From NCBI RefSeq assembly GCF_018595715.1, contig NZ_JAHEOJ010000014.1, forward strand, positions 372,001-436,000: a DNA stretch of 64,000 nt. The letters are read 5' to 3'. The position numbers and the translations under genes were made by a program. The DNA is from Glaciecola sp. XM2. Lineage in GTDB: Bacteria > Pseudomonadota > Gammaproteobacteria > Enterobacterales > Alteromonadaceae. The notes under the pieces were generated by a model. The model was not told the origin of the DNA. It worked only from the letters and a program-made list of their open reading frames with translations, and ran no database searches. This document shows positions 8,014 through 18,679 of this stretch, in pieces (position 1 is the stretch's first letter; each line of letters opens with the position of its first letter).

Positions 8014-10124
8014 ACCGATAGCTCCCAGCAATGATGTATCTTGGGGTTGCGGGCAAAATCTTCTGGAATAGTTTTAGGTCCAATGTTGTTTATTGTCACC
8101 CCCATATCTAACAGGCTTTGCTCATCTAACTTAAACTTACGTAAGTTGTTGCTAAAGTAAATAAAACCGTCGGGGGCAAGGCATTTTAGCGCTTTTTCTA
8201 TTAGCGCTATATGGTCGCGCTGCACATCCCAAGTGTCGTCCATGCGTTTTGAGTTGGAAAAAGAAGGCGGGTCAATAAAAATGGCGTCAAATTTTGGCTG
8301 ATTACCGTTTGCGCGCTTCTCTATCCACTGCAAGCAATCTTGTTGCTCAAAGGTGTGCATGCCAGTGAGACTATTCAGTGCAAAGTTATCTTTTGCCCAA
8401 TTGATATACGTTTTCGACATATCCACACTGGTAACAGACTTCGCGCCGTGCAACGCAGCGTGCACAGAGACACTAGCGGTGTAACAAAAAAGGTTAAGTA
8501 CGTGTTTGCCTTTGCTTTTAGCTGCGAACATTTGTCTGGTGGTGCGATGGTCTAAAAACAACCCAACATCTAGATAGTCACTAGGATTGATATAAAACTT
8601 TGCACCATATTCTTCAACCACAATACGCTGCTTAGTGTTGCCTTGCTTTTGATATTGGTTAGGGCCCGATTGAATGGAGCGCTGTTTGACCACAACTCGA
8701 CTGCTATCGCAGGCAAGTATCTTGGGAATGCGCAACAGAGCTTGCTGTAAGCGCTCAGCGGCAACCGCGACTGGAAGGCTTTTAGGCGGAGCGTATTCTT
8801 GTACGATGACATGATCACCATATACGTCTATGGCAAAATTATAATGTGGAAGGTCAGCATCGTAAATACGATACGCTTGTATTTGCTCGCGCTTTATCCA
8901 TTTTTGTAAACGCTTTTGGTTTTTTATTAAACGATTAGCAAACTCCTGTGCCACCTCACTATGGTCTTTATCAAACTTTGCGAGGTTATCGGTATCAAGC
9001 ACATAATTTGCTAAAATACATTCTAGCTTGCCGTTGTTTATTGCATACTTTTTGTGGGTTCTAAGCTTTAATGCTTTTAACAACTGTTGATCTGAAGAGA
9101 GCAGCGACACGCGCCAATTGGCAAAATGCGCTTTTAGATGCTTTCCAAGTCCATCATACAAAGGCAATAAACCAACATAATCCCCTAGCCTTTCACCATA
9201 AGGGGGATTACTCACAATAAAGCCTTCGGACTCTGGCACTTGCGCTTGTAGCGCGTCGCACTGTTTGAAAGTGATGTGCTCTAGCATATTCGCCAGTGCC
9301 GCATTTTCTTTGGCTATATCGAGCAATTTAGTGCTTATATCAAACGCATAGATATGGCAGCTTGGTTTTGTGATTGCCGCCTCAGCAGCGTCCTTCACTT
9401 TGCTCCACAGCGTGCGGTTATGTCCAAGGTAATGCTCAAATCCCCAGTGAAAACGATTCAGGTTTGGCGGCGTATTGGTTGCCATAAGCGCCGCCTCAAT
9501 GGCAATTGTTGCTGACCCACACATCGGATCGAGTAAGCACTTATCGCGAGATTCTGCCCAACCACTGCGCATGAGTATAGCAGCGGCAACCTGTTCTTTG
9601 AGCGGTGCATCACCGGTTTGTGCTCGATAGCCACGCTGGTGCAAACTTTCACCTGAAAAATCGATACAAATATCGAGTGTTTCTCGGCGTAACCTACCGT
9701 GAATTTGCACGTCTGGATCTTGCCTAGACACGTCTGGTCGACGTCCCAATTCTTCTGCAAACTGGTCTACAATCGCGTCTTTAATTTTCAAAGAACCAAA
9801 CTGTGAATTACGGATTTCCCGGTTAACCCCATTGAAACGGATAGCGAAAGATGAATTGACGTCGAACTGTGCTGGCCAATCCACTTGTTGAGTGAGGGTA
9901 TAGATATCATCAGCATTTTTGACTTTTCCGCTGGCAACAACAAGCAGCAAGCGATTCGCTAAACGCGTATGTAGATTCAGCTTATAGGCCTCTTCTAAAC
10001 TCACATTTAAACGGCATTGCCCTGGCGTAACGTGCACATCTCGCGGCTCATTCAAGATTTGTTGAATTTCTAGCTTCAGTAGCTCATCTAGGCCCTTTGC
10101 CGCAATTAATAGTACTTCAAGCAT
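8010..10124 (-). CDS. rlmL: Bifunctional 23S rRNA methyltransferase RlmKL
   Basis: The 704-residue fused enzyme makes m2G2445 (RlmL part) and m7G2069 (RlmK part) in 23S rRNA. The N-terminal THUMP domain covers about 45-155. The first methyltransferase has the SAM motif DPMCGSATIAIEAA and catalytic SNPPYGERL. The second has GLFLDHRTTRQ, LNLFCYTASVSVHAA and IDPPSFSNSKRM. Length and order match the E. coli fusion. It begins eight bases inside the 3' end of pyrD and overlaps the next gene by ATGA, so the four genes pyrD-rlmL-grx-uup form one tightly packed unit. Confidence 0.97.
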   Translation of the reverse strand: MLEVLLIAAKGLDELLKLEIQQILNEPRDVHVTPGQCRLNVSLEEAYKLNLHTRLANRLLLVVASGKVKNADDIYTLTQQVDWPAQFDVNSSFAIRFNGVNREIRNSQFGSLKIKDAIVDQFAEELGRRPDVSRQDPDVQIHGRLRRETLDICIDFSGESLHQRGYRAQTGDAPLKEQVAAAILMRSGWAESRDKCLLDPMCGSATIAIEAALMATNTPPNLNRFHWGFEHYLGHNRTLWSKVKDAAEAAITKPSCHIYAFDISTKLLDIAKENAALANMLEHITFKQCDALQAQVPESEGFIVSNPPYGERLGDYVGLLPLYDGLGKHLKAHFANWRVSLLSSDQQLLKALKLRTHKKYAINNGKLECILANYVLDTDNLAKFDKDHSEVAQEFANRLIKNQKRLQKWIKREQIQAYRIYDADLPHYNFAIDVYGDHVIVQEYAPPKSLPVAVAAERLQQALLRIPKILACDSSRVVVKQRSIQSGPNQYQKQGNTKQRIVVEEYGAKFYINPSDYLDVGLFLDHRTTRQMFAAKSKGKHVLNLFCYTASVSVHAALHGAKSVTSVDMSKTYINWAKDNFALNSLTGMHTFEQQDCLQWIEKRANGNQPKFDAIFIDPPSFSNSKRMDDTWDVQRDHIALIEKALKCLAPDGFIYFSNNLRKFKLDEQSLLDMGVTINNIGPKTIPEDFARNPKIHHCWELSV

Positions 10125-11121
10125 TTACGAGTTCCTTGACCAATGCAGGCCCCTGATAGATAAAACTTGAGTACACCTGTAACAAGGTCGCACCTGCTTT
10201 AAACCTTTCTCTAGCATCTTGCGCGCTGCTGATACCGCCTACTCCGACAATAGGTAGCTTGCCGCCTAAAGCGTCTGATAGGGTGGCAGTTACGCTTAAG
10301 CTCTTTTGGGTAAGTGCTTCTCCGCTCAAGCCCCCTGCTTCATCGGCATGCTCATGGCCGGCAACTGCTGTTCTGTCCAGGGTAGTATTGGTCGCTATTA
10401 CGCCGTCCATCTCAGTGGCAATAAGCGCTTGCGCAATTTGTGAGATGGCAACTTCGTCAAGATCTGGCGCTATTTTCACAAGCAAAGGAACTTTCTTTTT
10501 ATGCCTTTCGTTAAGCACTTCGTTTTGTTCGCGTAGGCCACTTAACAAGCGATTAAGCGCATCACCGTATTGAAGATTTCTAAGCCCTGGCGTGTTTGGC
10601 GACGAGATATTAATAGTAATGTACGACGCATGCTCATGTACTTTGTTTAAGCATACGAGGTAATCACTTAATGCGTCTTCTTCCGCGGTCACCTTATTTT
10701 TACCAATGTTGATACCCAGCACGCCATCATAGTGAGAGCGCTTTACTTGCTCAACTAAGTAATCGACACCCTTATTATTAAAGCCCATGCGGTTGATAAT
10801 AGAACGATGCTCAGGCAGGCGGAAAAGCCGAGGTTTGTCGTTACCGCTTTGAGGCAATGGCGTAACAGTGCCGACCTCAATAAAACCAAATCCCATTTTT
10901 GCAAATGCGTCTATGCACTCGCCATTTTTATCAAGCCCAGCGGCAAGTCCAATAGGGTTTTTGAACCGCAAGCCAAAACATTCAACTGGCTTGTCGTCCA
11001 AGCTTTGGGAGTAAAGTGAGCTAAGCACATTGCTGCCGGTGCGCTTTAAAAAGCCAATTGAGACGTCATGGCTCCATTCGGGATCACATGAGAGAAGCAG
11101 TTTTTGAGTAATCGAGTACAC
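10117..11121 (-). CDS. pyrD: Dihydroorotate dehydrogenase (quinone), class 2
   Basis: Oxidises dihydroorotate to orotate in pyrimidine synthesis at the inner membrane, passing electrons to quinone. It starts with GTG at 11121, supported by TAGGAAC upstream and by MYSITQKLLLSCDPEWSHD, which matches the family membrane-contact helices. FMN and substrate motifs are visible: GLAAGLDKNGE, INRMGFNNKG, NISSPNTPGLRNLQ and GVGGISSAQDARE. At 334 residues it has the normal class 2 length. It is the first gene of the pyrD-rlmL-grx-uup run. No attenuator-like hairpin is seen before it; the hairpin 50 bases upstream is the gdh terminator. Confidence 0.97.
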   Translation of the reverse strand: MYSITQKLLLSCDPEWSHDVSIGFLKRTGSNVLSSLYSQSLDDKPVECFGLRFKNPIGLAAGLDKNGECIDAFAKMGFGFIEVGTVTPLPQSGNDKPRLFRLPEHRSIINRMGFNNKGVDYLVEQVKRSHYDGVLGINIGKNKVTAEEDALSDYLVCLNKVHEHASYITINISSPNTPGLRNLQYGDALNRLLSGLREQNEVLNERHKKKVPLLVKIAPDLDEVAISQIAQALIATEMDGVIATNTTLDRTAVAGHEHADEAGGLSGEALTQKSLSVTATLSDALGGKLPIVGVGGISSAQDARERFKAGATLLQVYSSFIYQGPALVKELVNA

Positions 11122-11159
11122 GCTGTTCCTAGGTTCCTAGATAAATAATGATTATGGCA

Positions 11160-11193
11160 AGTAAAACAAAAACAGCCCTGCAAGCAGGGCTGT
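11160..11193 (-). terminator. Terminator of the NAD-GDH gene
   Basis: A 9-bp stem (ACAGCCCTG / CAGGGCTGT) with a 4-base loop is followed on the minus strand by TTTTGTTTT, just past the stop at 11221. Confidence 0.92.
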
Positions 11194-11220
11194 TCAATAT
11201 AACCTGTAACGCGCTATAGT

Positions 11221-14200
11221 TTAATGGTTTGCGCTGATGCTTAACAGCATCAATTCGCGTAAAGCGACAGAAAACTTGGCGAATTCATGGTTTTCAGAGG
11301 TTTTGAACTCAGTCATCATATGATACCAACGATCCAAGCTAACTTTGTTCTCACTTATCCACTTGTCTAGGATTTTATCTGCGTCCTTACTCTTAGGTGC
11401 ACTGTTGAGTAACACGGAGGTTAACGCTCGCTGCTGCCAGTCTAGTTCTTCACGGTAACTTGCTCGTGCTAGGGCTTGCCAGTGGTTAGCCACATGTTGC
11501 AAGTTTATTTGTTGCAAGAACCAATGCAGTTCAAACTTATTGCCAAGTTGATAATACAAGCGCGCTACCACATCAACCGGGCGCTGCTCGATATCCGCAA
11601 TTTGCACTAAATCTAAACATGAGAACATATTGCTTAGGCTTGCAACACGGTATGCATGCTCTTTTGGCAAATTCTGTGCAATCAATTGCTCCGTGCGCTT
11701 TTCAACTTCAGCCAGCTCACTTTCGACTAAGTAATTGGGTAAGTTTTTGTTTATCACAACGAAGCTAGAGCGATACTTATCAATCGCAGCTTGGATATCT
11801 TGCTGTTTATCGCCGTGACGAATATACCATCTAGCGGTACGGCGAAGCGTGCGGCGCATATCGTCGAGCACTTGCAATTGCAAAGTAGCATCAATCTTAT
11901 TATCAAGCTGCTCCACTTCATTCCATAGCGTTTGCATATCGAACACGCCTTTTACAATACTATAGGCATGTGCAATTTCAGCGGCAGACGCACCGGTTTC
12001 TTCCTGCAACCTGAACACAAAGTTAAGACCCATATCGTTGACGATTTCATTGGTCAGCTTAGTGGCAATGATCTCGCTTCGAAGCGGATGGTCTTGCATT
12101 TGCGCTTTATACTTCTCGCGTAATACGGGGGGAAATGCGTTAATAAGATGCTTTTCGTAGTAAGGATTATTGGTAATCTCCTCAATATTGAATTCATCTT
12201 TTAATACCATTTTGCCATAGGCAATTAATACGCTTAACTCAGGTCGAGTAAAGCCTTGTCCGGTTACAACGCGCTCAGAAATTTCATCATCACTTGGTAT
12301 GAACTCTAATTCCCGATTTAACGCGCCTTCACGCTCTAAGCCATGAATAAAGCGCAACTGTTCTTTTAATTGTTTCACGCCACCAAGGTGAGTGATTGAG
12401 ATAGACTGTGTTTGGCGGTAACAGTCTTCTATTACAATACTGCCAACGTCATCAGTCATATCGTAGAGTACTTTGTTACGTTGTTTTATGGTTAGGTCAC
12501 CATTGTTCACCAAACTATTAAGGAGAATTTTGATATTGACTTCATTATCTGAACAGTCAACACCCCCAACATTATCAATAAAGTCAGTATTAACACGACC
12601 GCCATTTGCGGCAAACTCAATTCGTCCTAACTGCGTTAAACCAAGGTTACCGCCCTCGCCCACGATTTTTGCCTTAACGTCCTTTCCGTTAACACGTAAG
12701 CTATCGTTTGCTCTATCACCAACATCTGAATGGGATTCTTTAGAGCTTTTGATATACGTGCCTATGCCGCCGTTCCAAATGAGATCAACAGGCATCTTTA
12801 AGACATTATGGATGAGTTCGTTAGGCGTCATCGTTAACTGACGGGTGTTGAGCCATTTTTTCATCTCAGGGGAGAGTTTTATCGACTTCTCACTGCGTTT
12901 GAAAATGCCGCCACCCTTAGAAATCAGGTCGCGATTATAATCGTCCCAAGACAAACTCGGATCGTCAAACAAACGCTGACGCTCTTTGTATGTGCTTTGC
13001 GGGTCTGGTGAGGGGTCAAAGAAAATATGCATGTGGTTGAAGGCACAAATAATTTTAGTCTGTTGAGACAGCAACATACCGTTACCAAATACATCACCCG
13101 ACATGTCACCAATGCCAACCGCGGTGAACGGCGTAGTTTGACAATCCATGCCAATCTCTCTGAAATGACGCTTAACAGATTCCCAAGCGCCTTTTGCCGT
13201 GATCCCCATCTTTTTATGGTCATAGCCTACGCTACCACCGGAAGCAAAGGCATCACCAAGCCAAAAGTTAAACTCTTGCGATATTCCATTTGCAATATCT
13301 GAGAAGGTTGCGGTGCCTTTATCCGCAGCCACCACAAGATAGGTATCGTCTTCGTCTAATCTTACGACCTGCTTAGGCGGCACCACCTTACCATCTACAA
13401 TATTGTCGGTGATATCAAGCAAGCTTCGGATGAAGATTCTATAGCATGCTTGACCTTCAGCGAGCATCGTCGCACGGTCGGCATCTTTGGGCATGCGTTT
13501 GCATACGAAACCACCTTTTGCACCTACCGGCACAATTACCGTGTTTTTCACCTGTTGGGCTTTCACCAAGCCAAGTACTTCGGTTCTGAAGTCTTCCATG
13601 CGGTCTGACCAACGCAAACCACCGCGAGCAACCTTTCCGCCTCGTAAATGCACGCCTTCTACTCGTGGAGAGTAAACAAATATTTCAAATTTAGGCAGTG
13701 GCAACGGCATTTCTGGAATGCGCTCAGGTAACAGCTTAAACGACACATAGTGTTTTGCATTACCATTAGCATCTTGCTGATAAAAATTGGTACGCAAGGT
13801 CGCATTAATTAAATCCAAATACCGACGAATGATCCTGTCATCATCAAGATTCGATACGCCATCAAGCTTATGCAAAATACCTTGCTCTAGGGTTTCGAGC
13901 TTTTTGGCATTTCGTTTAGTAGATGGGCAAAACTTTTGATCGAAGTACTTAATCAGATCTTTTGCAATATCTGTGTATGAGGCCAATGTATTAGCAATGT
14001 AATCGATGCTAAAGGAAGAGCCTATTTGACGCATGTATTTAGCATACGCACGCACGATGGTCACCATGCGCCCCTCGATTTGACCGCCCAAAATAAGACG
14101 GTTAAAGCCATCATCCTCAAGGTGGCTGGTCCACACATCGCCAAATGCTGATTGGAAAAGTGCTTGGGCACGCTCCATATCAAAGTCATGGCTCTGTTTG

Positions 14201-16059
14201 TGTAACATGGTAAAATCCATGACCCAGCTAATTTCGCCTTGCTCGTTAGTGACTCTATACGGGCTCTCATCTACGACGCGAAGCCCAAAGTTTTCCAACA
14301 TGGGCAATACGTCAGACAAGTGAATAGGCTCATGTAAATGGTACAGTTTGAGTTTGACGATATCAGATTCGCTACCCTCTTCTTGAGGGCGATAAAAGAG
14401 AATATCGAGTGGAGAGTCTTGCGTAAGTGTTTCGATATGTTGTATGTCAACTAGCGCAGCACTCGGTAAGTTTTGCTCGGCGTAGCTTCTTGAAAATGCA
14501 TTGTCATATTTTCTGACTACCGATTTACCATTCTCGTCTCCATAATAGGCGACAATTTTGGCATTTAACTTATCTTGCCACGACTTGGTTAATTCAATGA
14601 GATTGTTCTCGATTTCGTTCACATCGAACTCCAAATTATTATTAGTTACGCGCGCGATATAATGGGTTCTTGCGTATACCGACTCAGAAAAGTATGTATT
14701 AAATTCAACTTCCCCTTTAGCATTAAACGAACGCTTCAGTAGCGCCTGAGTGTCTTTTCTTAATTGGGTGTTATAGCGTTCTCTTGGCACATATACCATG
14801 CATGAGAAAAAGCGGCCAAAGGTGTCACGGCGCACAAAGAGTTTTGACATGCCCCGCTCTTGCATTTGAAAAATGCCCAAAATGATTTGTGCGAGTTCTT
14901 CATCTGACGTTTGCAGTAACTCATCTCTTGGATAGGTTTCGACAATATTCACAAATGCTTTGTAAGCATGGGTACCCACTTCAAAACCAGATAACTTGCA
15001 CATTCTGTTAATTTTTTCTTTTAACATGGGCAAATCTGTAGCACTGCTGTTGTAAAAAGATGCGGAGTAAAGCCCTAAAAAGCGATGTTCTCCACAAACA
15101 GCGCCTTTATCGTCAAACACCTTAATACCGATGTAATCCATATATGCCGGTCTGTGAACACGCGAATGAGTATTGGTTTTAGTTAGCATCAGTGGATTGC
15201 TAGAGAGCGCTTCATCACGCGCCGATGCTGGCATTTGTGAGAGCAAACGCTCTTTATCGCTAATAGAGTTTTTCATTAAGCCTAAACTGCTGTCGTTGTC
15301 AGATACCCAAAGGTGATCACCCTCAATAGCCTTAACATCGTAATAACGATAACCCATAAGCGTGAAGTTATGGTCATTTAGCCAGTTTAAAAACGTTTTG
15401 GCTTGTAGGGTTTCCTCTGAACAACTGTCACTTTTTGACGAATCAAAGCTTTTTGTAATTTGCGCTAACTTTTCGCGCATACTTTGCCAATCAGACACCG
15501 ATAACGACACTTCGCTAACGACCGAATGTAGCTCGTCCGTTAGTTTTTTAATATCTGTTGCTCGAGATAAGCGGTCTACCTCTATAAAAAACACCGTCTC
15601 TGAACAGTGTGCTTTATTACGGGACTCACCATCAACAAAATCAATCACTTTCTTGTTTGCGTCACGATTAAAGTGCATGGGGGAATGTAAGATAAGATGC
15701 GAGGTGATTTGTAAACGATTGATAGCCATTCGCACAGAATCAACAAGAAACGGCATATCATCGACAATAATTTGAATAATGGTATGGGATGATTGCCACC
15801 CTTGTTTCGCAATCTCAGGGTTAAACACCCTGATAAGCGGCTCACCTGTATGTTTCTCTTGAAGCTGTCGCCATAAGCTTAAAGCCGCGCCATAAAGATC
15901 ACTGTCGCTTCTACCGCTTAAATCATTGAAGGACATGTTCTTATAAAGTAAGTGCGCAAACTGCGAAACTAGATTAGATTCTTGCGGATCCACTTTTTCA
16001 TTAATTAATGCAAATACCTGATCTAACAGGACCGAGTGTTGATGGTGATTGACCGTCAT
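11221..16059 (-). CDS. gdhB: NAD-dependent glutamate dehydrogenase, 180-kDa type
   Basis: A 1612-residue GDH of the large class that deaminates glutamate to 2-oxoglutarate for catabolism. The long N-terminal region (about 1-700) carries ACT-like regulatory segments. The catalytic core follows, with the substrate-binding PVGAKGGFVCK motif, the GIGDMSGDVFGNGML nucleotide segment and the VGEGGNLGLTQLGR segment. ATG at 16059 is preferred over an in-frame TTG four codons upstream, which has no better ribosome-binding site. The gene is monocistronic with its own terminator. The symbol follows Pseudomonas usage and is tentative. It would feed amino-acid carbon from the window's transporters and catabolic enzymes into the TCA cycle. 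Confidence 0.95.
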   Translation of the reverse strand: MTVNHHQHSVLLDQVFALINEKVDPQESNLVSQFAHLLYKNMSFNDLSGRSDSDLYGAALSLWRQLQEKHTGEPLIRVFNPEIAKQGWQSSHTIIQIIVDDMPFLVDSVRMAINRLQITSHLILHSPMHFNRDANKKVIDFVDGESRNKAHCSETVFFIEVDRLSRATDIKKLTDELHSVVSEVSLSVSDWQSMREKLAQITKSFDSSKSDSCSEETLQAKTFLNWLNDHNFTLMGYRYYDVKAIEGDHLWVSDNDSSLGLMKNSISDKERLLSQMPASARDEALSSNPLMLTKTNTHSRVHRPAYMDYIGIKVFDDKGAVCGEHRFLGLYSASFYNSSATDLPMLKEKINRMCKLSGFEVGTHAYKAFVNIVETYPRDELLQTSDEELAQIILGIFQMQERGMSKLFVRRDTFGRFFSCMVYVPRERYNTQLRKDTQALLKRSFNAKGEVEFNTYFSESVYARTHYIARVTNNNLEFDVNEIENNLIELTKSWQDKLNAKIVAYYGDENGKSVVRKYDNAFSRSYAEQNLPSAALVDIQHIETLTQDSPLDILFYRPQEEGSESDIVKLKLYHLHEPIHLSDVLPMLENFGLRVVDESPYRVTNEQGEISWVMDFTMLHKQSHDFDMERAQALFQSAFGDVWTSHLEDDGFNRLILGGQIEGRMVTIVRAYAKYMRQIGSSFSIDYIANTLASYTDIAKDLIKYFDQKFCPSTKRNAKKLETLEQGILHKLDGVSNLDDDRIIRRYLDLINATLRTNFYQQDANGNAKHYVSFKLLPERIPEMPLPLPKFEIFVYSPRVEGVHLRGGKVARGGLRWSDRMEDFRTEVLGLVKAQQVKNTVIVPVGAKGGFVCKRMPKDADRATMLAEGQACYRIFIRSLLDITDNIVDGKVVPPKQVVRLDEDDTYLVVAADKGTATFSDIANGISQEFNFWLGDAFASGGSVGYDHKKMGITAKGAWESVKRHFREIGMDCQTTPFTAVGIGDMSGDVFGNGMLLSQQTKIICAFNHMHIFFDPSPDPQSTYKERQRLFDDPSLSWDDYNRDLISKGGGIFKRSEKSIKLSPEMKKWLNTRQLTMTPNELIHNVLKMPVDLIWNGGIGTYIKSSKESHSDVGDRANDSLRVNGKDVKAKIVGEGGNLGLTQLGRIEFAANGGRVNTDFIDNVGGVDCSDNEVNIKILLNSLVNNGDLTIKQRNKVLYDMTDDVGSIVIEDCYRQTQSISITHLGGVKQLKEQLRFIHGLEREGALNRELEFIPSDDEISERVVTGQGFTRPELSVLIAYGKMVLKDEFNIEEITNNPYYEKHLINAFPPVLREKYKAQMQDHPLRSEIIATKLTNEIVNDMGLNFVFRLQEETGASAAEIAHAYSIVKGVFDMQTLWNEVEQLDNKIDATLQLQVLDDMRRTLRRTARWYIRHGDKQQDIQAAIDKYRSSFVVINKNLPNYLVESELAEVEKRTEQLIAQNLPKEHAYRVASLSNMFSCLDLVQIADIEQRPVDVVARLYYQLGNKFELHWFLQQINLQHVANHWQALARASYREELDWQQRALTSVLLNSAPKSKDADKILDKWISENKVSLDRWYHMMTEFKTSENHEFAKFSVALRELMLLSISANH

Positions 16060-16235
16060 ATGCAATCTCAATTTATGTGTCGTGTGCGTTAAAGTAAAAG
16101 GTAGTTACCAACAATCAATATTGCCAGTTTAAAACTACATTTATTGTTAACGGTATTTTCCTAAAAAAATTAATAGTTTACTAGAAAATATTAACGCCTT
16201 TTTTACAACTTGAATAAGCATTTGCCTTTTATGCA

Positions 16236-16262
16236 TAAAAAAAGGAGTCAAAAGACTCCTTT
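16236..16262 (-). terminator. Terminator downstream of the RND cluster
   Basis: The 9-bp stem AAAGGAGTC / GACTCCTTT with a 4-base loop runs into TTTTT on the minus strand. It is about 100 bases past the RND permease stop. Confidence 0.85.
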
Positions 16263-16315
16263 AAATTTCTAGACCAGTTGATACGCTTTGAGTGGCGAAA
16301 TATTCATATATTTTT

Positions 16316-16346
16316 TGCGCAACAAACGCTATGTAAATGTTGCGCA
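16316..16346. repeat. Inverted repeat past the RND permease stop
   Basis: Nine-base arms TGCGCAACA / TGTTGCGCA surround a 13-base loop just after the RND permease stop. There is no T-run on the minus strand, so it may be an mRNA 3'-end stabilising hairpin rather than a terminator. Confidence 0.45.
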
Positions 16347-16359
16347 TAAATATTAAAAA

Positions 16360-18678
16360 TTATTTTTTCCCCGATTTGAACCAAAGCAATCTAGCGATGG
16401 CCGGCAGTACAATTATTGCACCTAACATGTTCACAACGAACATAAAGGTAAGCAATATTCCCATATCCATTTGGAATTTAAGTGATGAAAACACCCAAGT
16501 GCTTACACCAATTGCCAGAGTAATACCGGTAAAGAGCACCGCACTGCCACGCTCTTGAAGCGCTGCATAATAAGCAGCTTCAACTGATTCACCTTCGCGT
16601 AGTTTAGCGTTCATCGTAGAAAGTATATAAATACCGTAATCAACACCTATACCAACACCCAGTGCAATTACCGGTAGCGTTGAAACGGTCAGGCCAATTT
16701 GCAAATACGTCATCAATGCTTGCGCGAGGATAGATACCACATAAAGCGGAATCACTACCGACAAGGTCGCGCGCAATGAGCGGAAGCTCAACAGACACAG
16801 AAGAATAACCGCACCAAACACGTAATACAGCATAGGATCTTGTGAGGATTCTACCGCTTCGTTCGTTGCTGCCATCACTCCCACAGGCCCAGTAGCCAAA
16901 TTGAAGGTAAGTTCATCTGTTGCATATAAAGCACTGACCTCTTTGACTGCAGAAACAACCGTGTTAATCGTTTCCGCTTTGTGATCTTCCATGAATAAAA
17001 TCACTGGCATCGCAGAACAATCGGCATTAAGCAGGCCAGACGACGTAGGCACTCTAGAAACTGCCTGTACCATGGTTGCTTGATTGCGAGGTAACACCTG
17101 CCACTTTGGATTACCTTCGTTGTAGCCGGCATTGACTTGCTTGGCAACCGATGTAAGTGATATCGCAGACTGCACGCCAGGTACGTTTTGCATTCTCCAT
17201 TGGAAATCATCAACCGCCGTCATGATGTCATAGTTCATACAAGCAGACTCAGGTGCTTCAACGATAACGGAGATGTAATCTACAGTAATTTCAAATTTAT
17301 CGGTGATCAGGAAGGTATCCTGATTGTAGCGCGAGTCTTCATGTAAGGCCGGTGCGCCGGCGTGTAAATCGCCAATCTTCAATTCCTGAGACTGATTTAA
17401 TCCCCACGCAAACAAAACGCCAGTGATCAATACAATGACAAGTGCTGGTTTACCTGAGGCACAGTTCGCTACCGTCTTCCATATAGCAGAATCAGCGCTT
17501 TTTGCTTGATATCGGGCTTTATTTTTCTCGCTAAGCGTGACGTACGACATCAATACAGGAAGCAGTAATAAGTTCGTTAAGATAATGACCGCAACACCCA
17601 TACTCGCAGTAATCGCAAGCTCTCGGATAATACCGATATCGATGACCAGCAGTGTCATAAACCCTACCGTGTCTGATAAGAGCGCTATCCCGCCAGGAAT
17701 TAATAATGTTCTAAATGCATGTTGAGAGGCAACTTTTACGTCTACGCCTTGAGCAGCTCTTTTGCCTACCGCGTTGATCATTTGCACGCCGTGGCTAACA
17801 CCAATAGCAAAAACTAAAAATGGCACCAATATCGACATGGGGTCCATGCCAAAACCAAATACTGTCAGCAAACCAAGTTGCCATACCACCGCAATAAATG
17901 AGCACAACAAAGGTAAAACCGTCAGCATGATGGAACGGCAGAAGAAAAACACCATGATTGCGGTAATGGCGATGGCAATAGCGAAGAACATTACAACGTC
18001 CTTAGCACCATTTGCCACGTCTCCAATCATCTTAGAAAAGCCAATGATGTGAATACTGATTCGATCGGTTTCGTATTGCGTGCGCAGTTTGCTTTCAAGT
18101 TCGTCTGCAATAGCAAGGGTATCGAGTATTTCGCCGGTTTCTGGATCGATTTCTAATAATTGAGCTGTGACCATCGCACAGGTAAAATCATTGGATACCT
18201 GACGCCCAACTATCCCCGCTTTATCAATGTTTTTGCGCACTAGATCGAGAGCTGATTGACGGCTGGAATCAAAATCTGCAGGAATAACAGGTCCACCAGA
18301 AAATCCACCTTCTACAATCTCAGTAAAACGTGTAGATGGCGCAAATAGCGACACCACTAAAGAGCGATTAACGCCATTTATAAAGAATACTTCGTCATGA
18401 ACGTCTTTTAAGGTGTCAAAGAATTGCGTATTAAAGATATCACTTTCGGTATCACACACCGATACTAGGACGTTGTTTGCACCGCCAAAATCTTCCTTGT
18501 GTTCAATGTAGGTCTGCATGTACTCATGATTGAGGGGAATATTTTTCGTAAACCCAGCATCTAACTTCAATTGTGATGCTTGATACACTAAAAATACGGT
18601 AATCACTGCAAAAATAGAAATCAGCAAACCGCGATTTCTAAAAATGATTTTTTCAGAAGAATTTATCAAAGAATTCAT
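16360..18678 (-). CDS. RND/MMPL-family membrane transporter
   Basis: A 772-residue inner-membrane protein with two repeated halves. Each half has one N-terminal helix (ISIFAVITVFLVYQ; ALVIVLITGVLFAWG), a periplasmic domain of about 150-200 residues and a bundle of five helices (from about 220 and 605). It is shorter than HAE1 drug pumps and resembles the MMPL/hopanoid-type branch, which moves lipids or hydrophobic compounds. Charged residues inside helices (GVGIGVDYGIYIL, GVSHGVQMINA) are typical of proton-coupled RND proteins. It starts one base after the stop of the YCF48-like gene (TAATATG), so translation is coupled. With DUF1302, DUF1329 and YCF48-like partners it probably forms a trans-envelope system; the cargo is unknown. 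Confidence 0.88.
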   Translation of the reverse strand: MNSLINSSEKIIFRNRGLLISIFAVITVFLVYQASQLKLDAGFTKNIPLNHEYMQTYIEHKEDFGGANNVLVSVCDTESDIFNTQFFDTLKDVHDEVFFINGVNRSLVVSLFAPSTRFTEIVEGGFSGGPVIPADFDSSRQSALDLVRKNIDKAGIVGRQVSNDFTCAMVTAQLLEIDPETGEILDTLAIADELESKLRTQYETDRISIHIIGFSKMIGDVANGAKDVVMFFAIAIAITAIMVFFFCRSIMLTVLPLLCSFIAVVWQLGLLTVFGFGMDPMSILVPFLVFAIGVSHGVQMINAVGKRAAQGVDVKVASQHAFRTLLIPGGIALLSDTVGFMTLLVIDIGIIRELAITASMGVAVIILTNLLLLPVLMSYVTLSEKNKARYQAKSADSAIWKTVANCASGKPALVIVLITGVLFAWGLNQSQELKIGDLHAGAPALHEDSRYNQDTFLITDKFEITVDYISVIVEAPESACMNYDIMTAVDDFQWRMQNVPGVQSAISLTSVAKQVNAGYNEGNPKWQVLPRNQATMVQAVSRVPTSSGLLNADCSAMPVILFMEDHKAETINTVVSAVKEVSALYATDELTFNLATGPVGVMAATNEAVESSQDPMLYYVFGAVILLCLLSFRSLRATLSVVIPLYVVSILAQALMTYLQIGLTVSTLPVIALGVGIGVDYGIYILSTMNAKLREGESVEAAYYAALQERGSAVLFTGITLAIGVSTWVFSSLKFQMDMGILLTFMFVVNMLGAIIVLPAIARLLWFKSGKK

Positions 18679-18679
18679 A

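Larger units (their letters stand above)
16060..16359. other. Gene-free stretch between gdh and the RND permease gene
   Basis: About 300 AT-rich bases. They hold the gdh upstream region, the RND-cluster terminator (16236-16262) and an inverted repeat (16316-16346). I see no small ORF with a convincing ribosome-binding site and no promoter I can assign firmly. Confidence 0.6.
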